A stretch of DNA of 6,198 bases from assembly GCA_031283745.1 (NCBI GenBank), contig JAITBH010000062.1:1-6198 (forward strand), written 5' to 3'. This stretch comes from Candidatus Ectomicrobium neotermitis (GTDB taxonomy: Bacteria > Elusimicrobiota > Endomicrobiia > Endomicrobiales > Endomicrobiaceae). The notes beneath the pieces are model-generated. The model was not told where the DNA came from and ran no database searches. It saw only the letters and a list, made by a program, of their open reading frames with translations. Numbering within the stretch: position 1 is the first letter of the stretch; every line of letters begins with the position of its first letter. This document shows positions 5,855-6,198 of this stretch, piece by piece. The translations under genes were made by a program, and so were the position numbers.

Positions 5855-6198
5855 TGGCAAAAAGGTTTGTTGTCATTGTGCTTGATGGGTTTGGAATAGG
5901 TGCGATGGACGATGTAGGGGAGGTTAGACCTCAAGACATCAATGCAAATACTGCAAAACATATTATCAAGCAGTGCAAAAACATTAAGTTTGACATCCTT
6001 TTTGAGCTGGGACTGATGAATAGTATGGGATTTCAAGAGTTGGCGGGGTATAAACCTAACCCTGAGGCAGTGTTTGGGGTAGTCAATTTGGCTCATTTTG
6101 GCTGCGATACCTTTTTTGGACATCAAGAAATAATGGGAACTAAGCCAATAAAGCCGGTGATAGACAAATTTAACGACTATATCGGCAGGGTGGAGCAA
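5851..6198 (+). CDS. yhfW: YhfW-like phosphopentomutase/alkaline-phosphatase superfamily mutase, N-terminal part (3' end outside the window)
   Basis: An open frame of 116 codons runs without a stop to the window end. It starts MMAKRFVVIVLDGFGIGAMD, the opening of the phosphopentomutase (DeoB) family, in which the aspartate of LDGFGIGA (D12 here) binds a manganese ion. Residues 84-97, GCDTFFGHQEIMGT, match the DeoB motif GKDTxTGHWEIMG, and T87 corresponds to the phosphothreonine nucleophile. The core chemistry, phosphate transfer via a phosphorylated threonine and two metals, therefore looks intact. E. coli YhfW is about 400 residues, so roughly 290 are missing beyond the edge, including further metal ligands. 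DeoB itself moves phosphate between C1 and C5 of ribose; in this context a different phosphosugar or phospho-compound is likely. The gene is coupled to yhfX by a four-base overlap. It could be a true deoB by sequence, but its yhf-only neighbours and the FFGHQE variant favour YhfW. Confidence 0.88.
   Translation, partial: MMAKRFVVIVLDGFGIGAMDDVGEVRPQDINANTAKHIIKQCKNIKFDILFELGLMNSMGFQELAGYKPNPEAVFGVVNLAHFGCDTFFGHQEIMGTKPIKPVIDKFNDYIGRVEQ

Noticed and set aside
5752..6198. A 148-codon open frame on the minus strand at the right end
   Set aside because: It lies opposite the end of yhfX and the clearly recognisable YhfW N-terminus. Its translation shows no family features, so it is a shadow frame.
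1..6198. CRISPR arrays, insertion sequences, tRNA or rRNA genes
   Set aside because: No repeat-spacer pattern, transposase frame, terminal inverted repeats or RNA-gene signatures were seen; coding density is near complete.

Overview
The window carries seven tightly packed plus-strand genes after the tail of a phoU gene. AAGGAGG-type Shine-Dalgarno sites, moderate-to-low GC and Gram-positive style intrinsic terminators suggest a Bacillota organism (Clostridia or a relative). This placement is an inference; nothing in the window fixes the genus.

Layout: (1) 1-492 is the 3' part of phoU, cut by the left window edge. (2) A strong intrinsic terminator at 525-570 ends it. Its U-tract lies only four bases before the next start codon. 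(3) 575-2627 holds a stand-alone PRD protein (YhfY-like), a small glycine-rich protein (YhfU, DUF2620) and a polytopic membrane protein (YhfT). (4) A 112-bp gap contains a second strong hairpin (2667-2701). (5) 2740-6198 holds a phosphotriesterase-homology hydrolase (Php/YhfV), a fold-type-I PLP enzyme (YhfS), a fold-type-III PLP protein (YhfX) and the start of a phosphopentomutase-like metalloenzyme (YhfW), which runs off the right edge. These last four are joined by 1-4 base stop/start overlaps (ATGA, TAATG, ATGA), so they look translationally coupled.

Taken together this is a Gram-positive version of the uncharacterised Escherichia coli yhfSTUVWXYZ locus, with the same parts in a different order (Y-U-T-V-S-X-W). 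The E. coli HTH regulator YhfZ is not seen here. A plausible reading is an uptake-and-catabolism operon: YhfT with YhfU imports a substrate, the PLP enzymes act on an amino group or alpha-carbon, Php hydrolyses an ester, lactone or phosphoester, YhfW moves or removes a phosphate, and the PRD protein senses PTS phosphorylation state. The substrate is unknown. The main novelty is this coherent but unassigned pathway, together with the terminator-like leader abutting its first gene.
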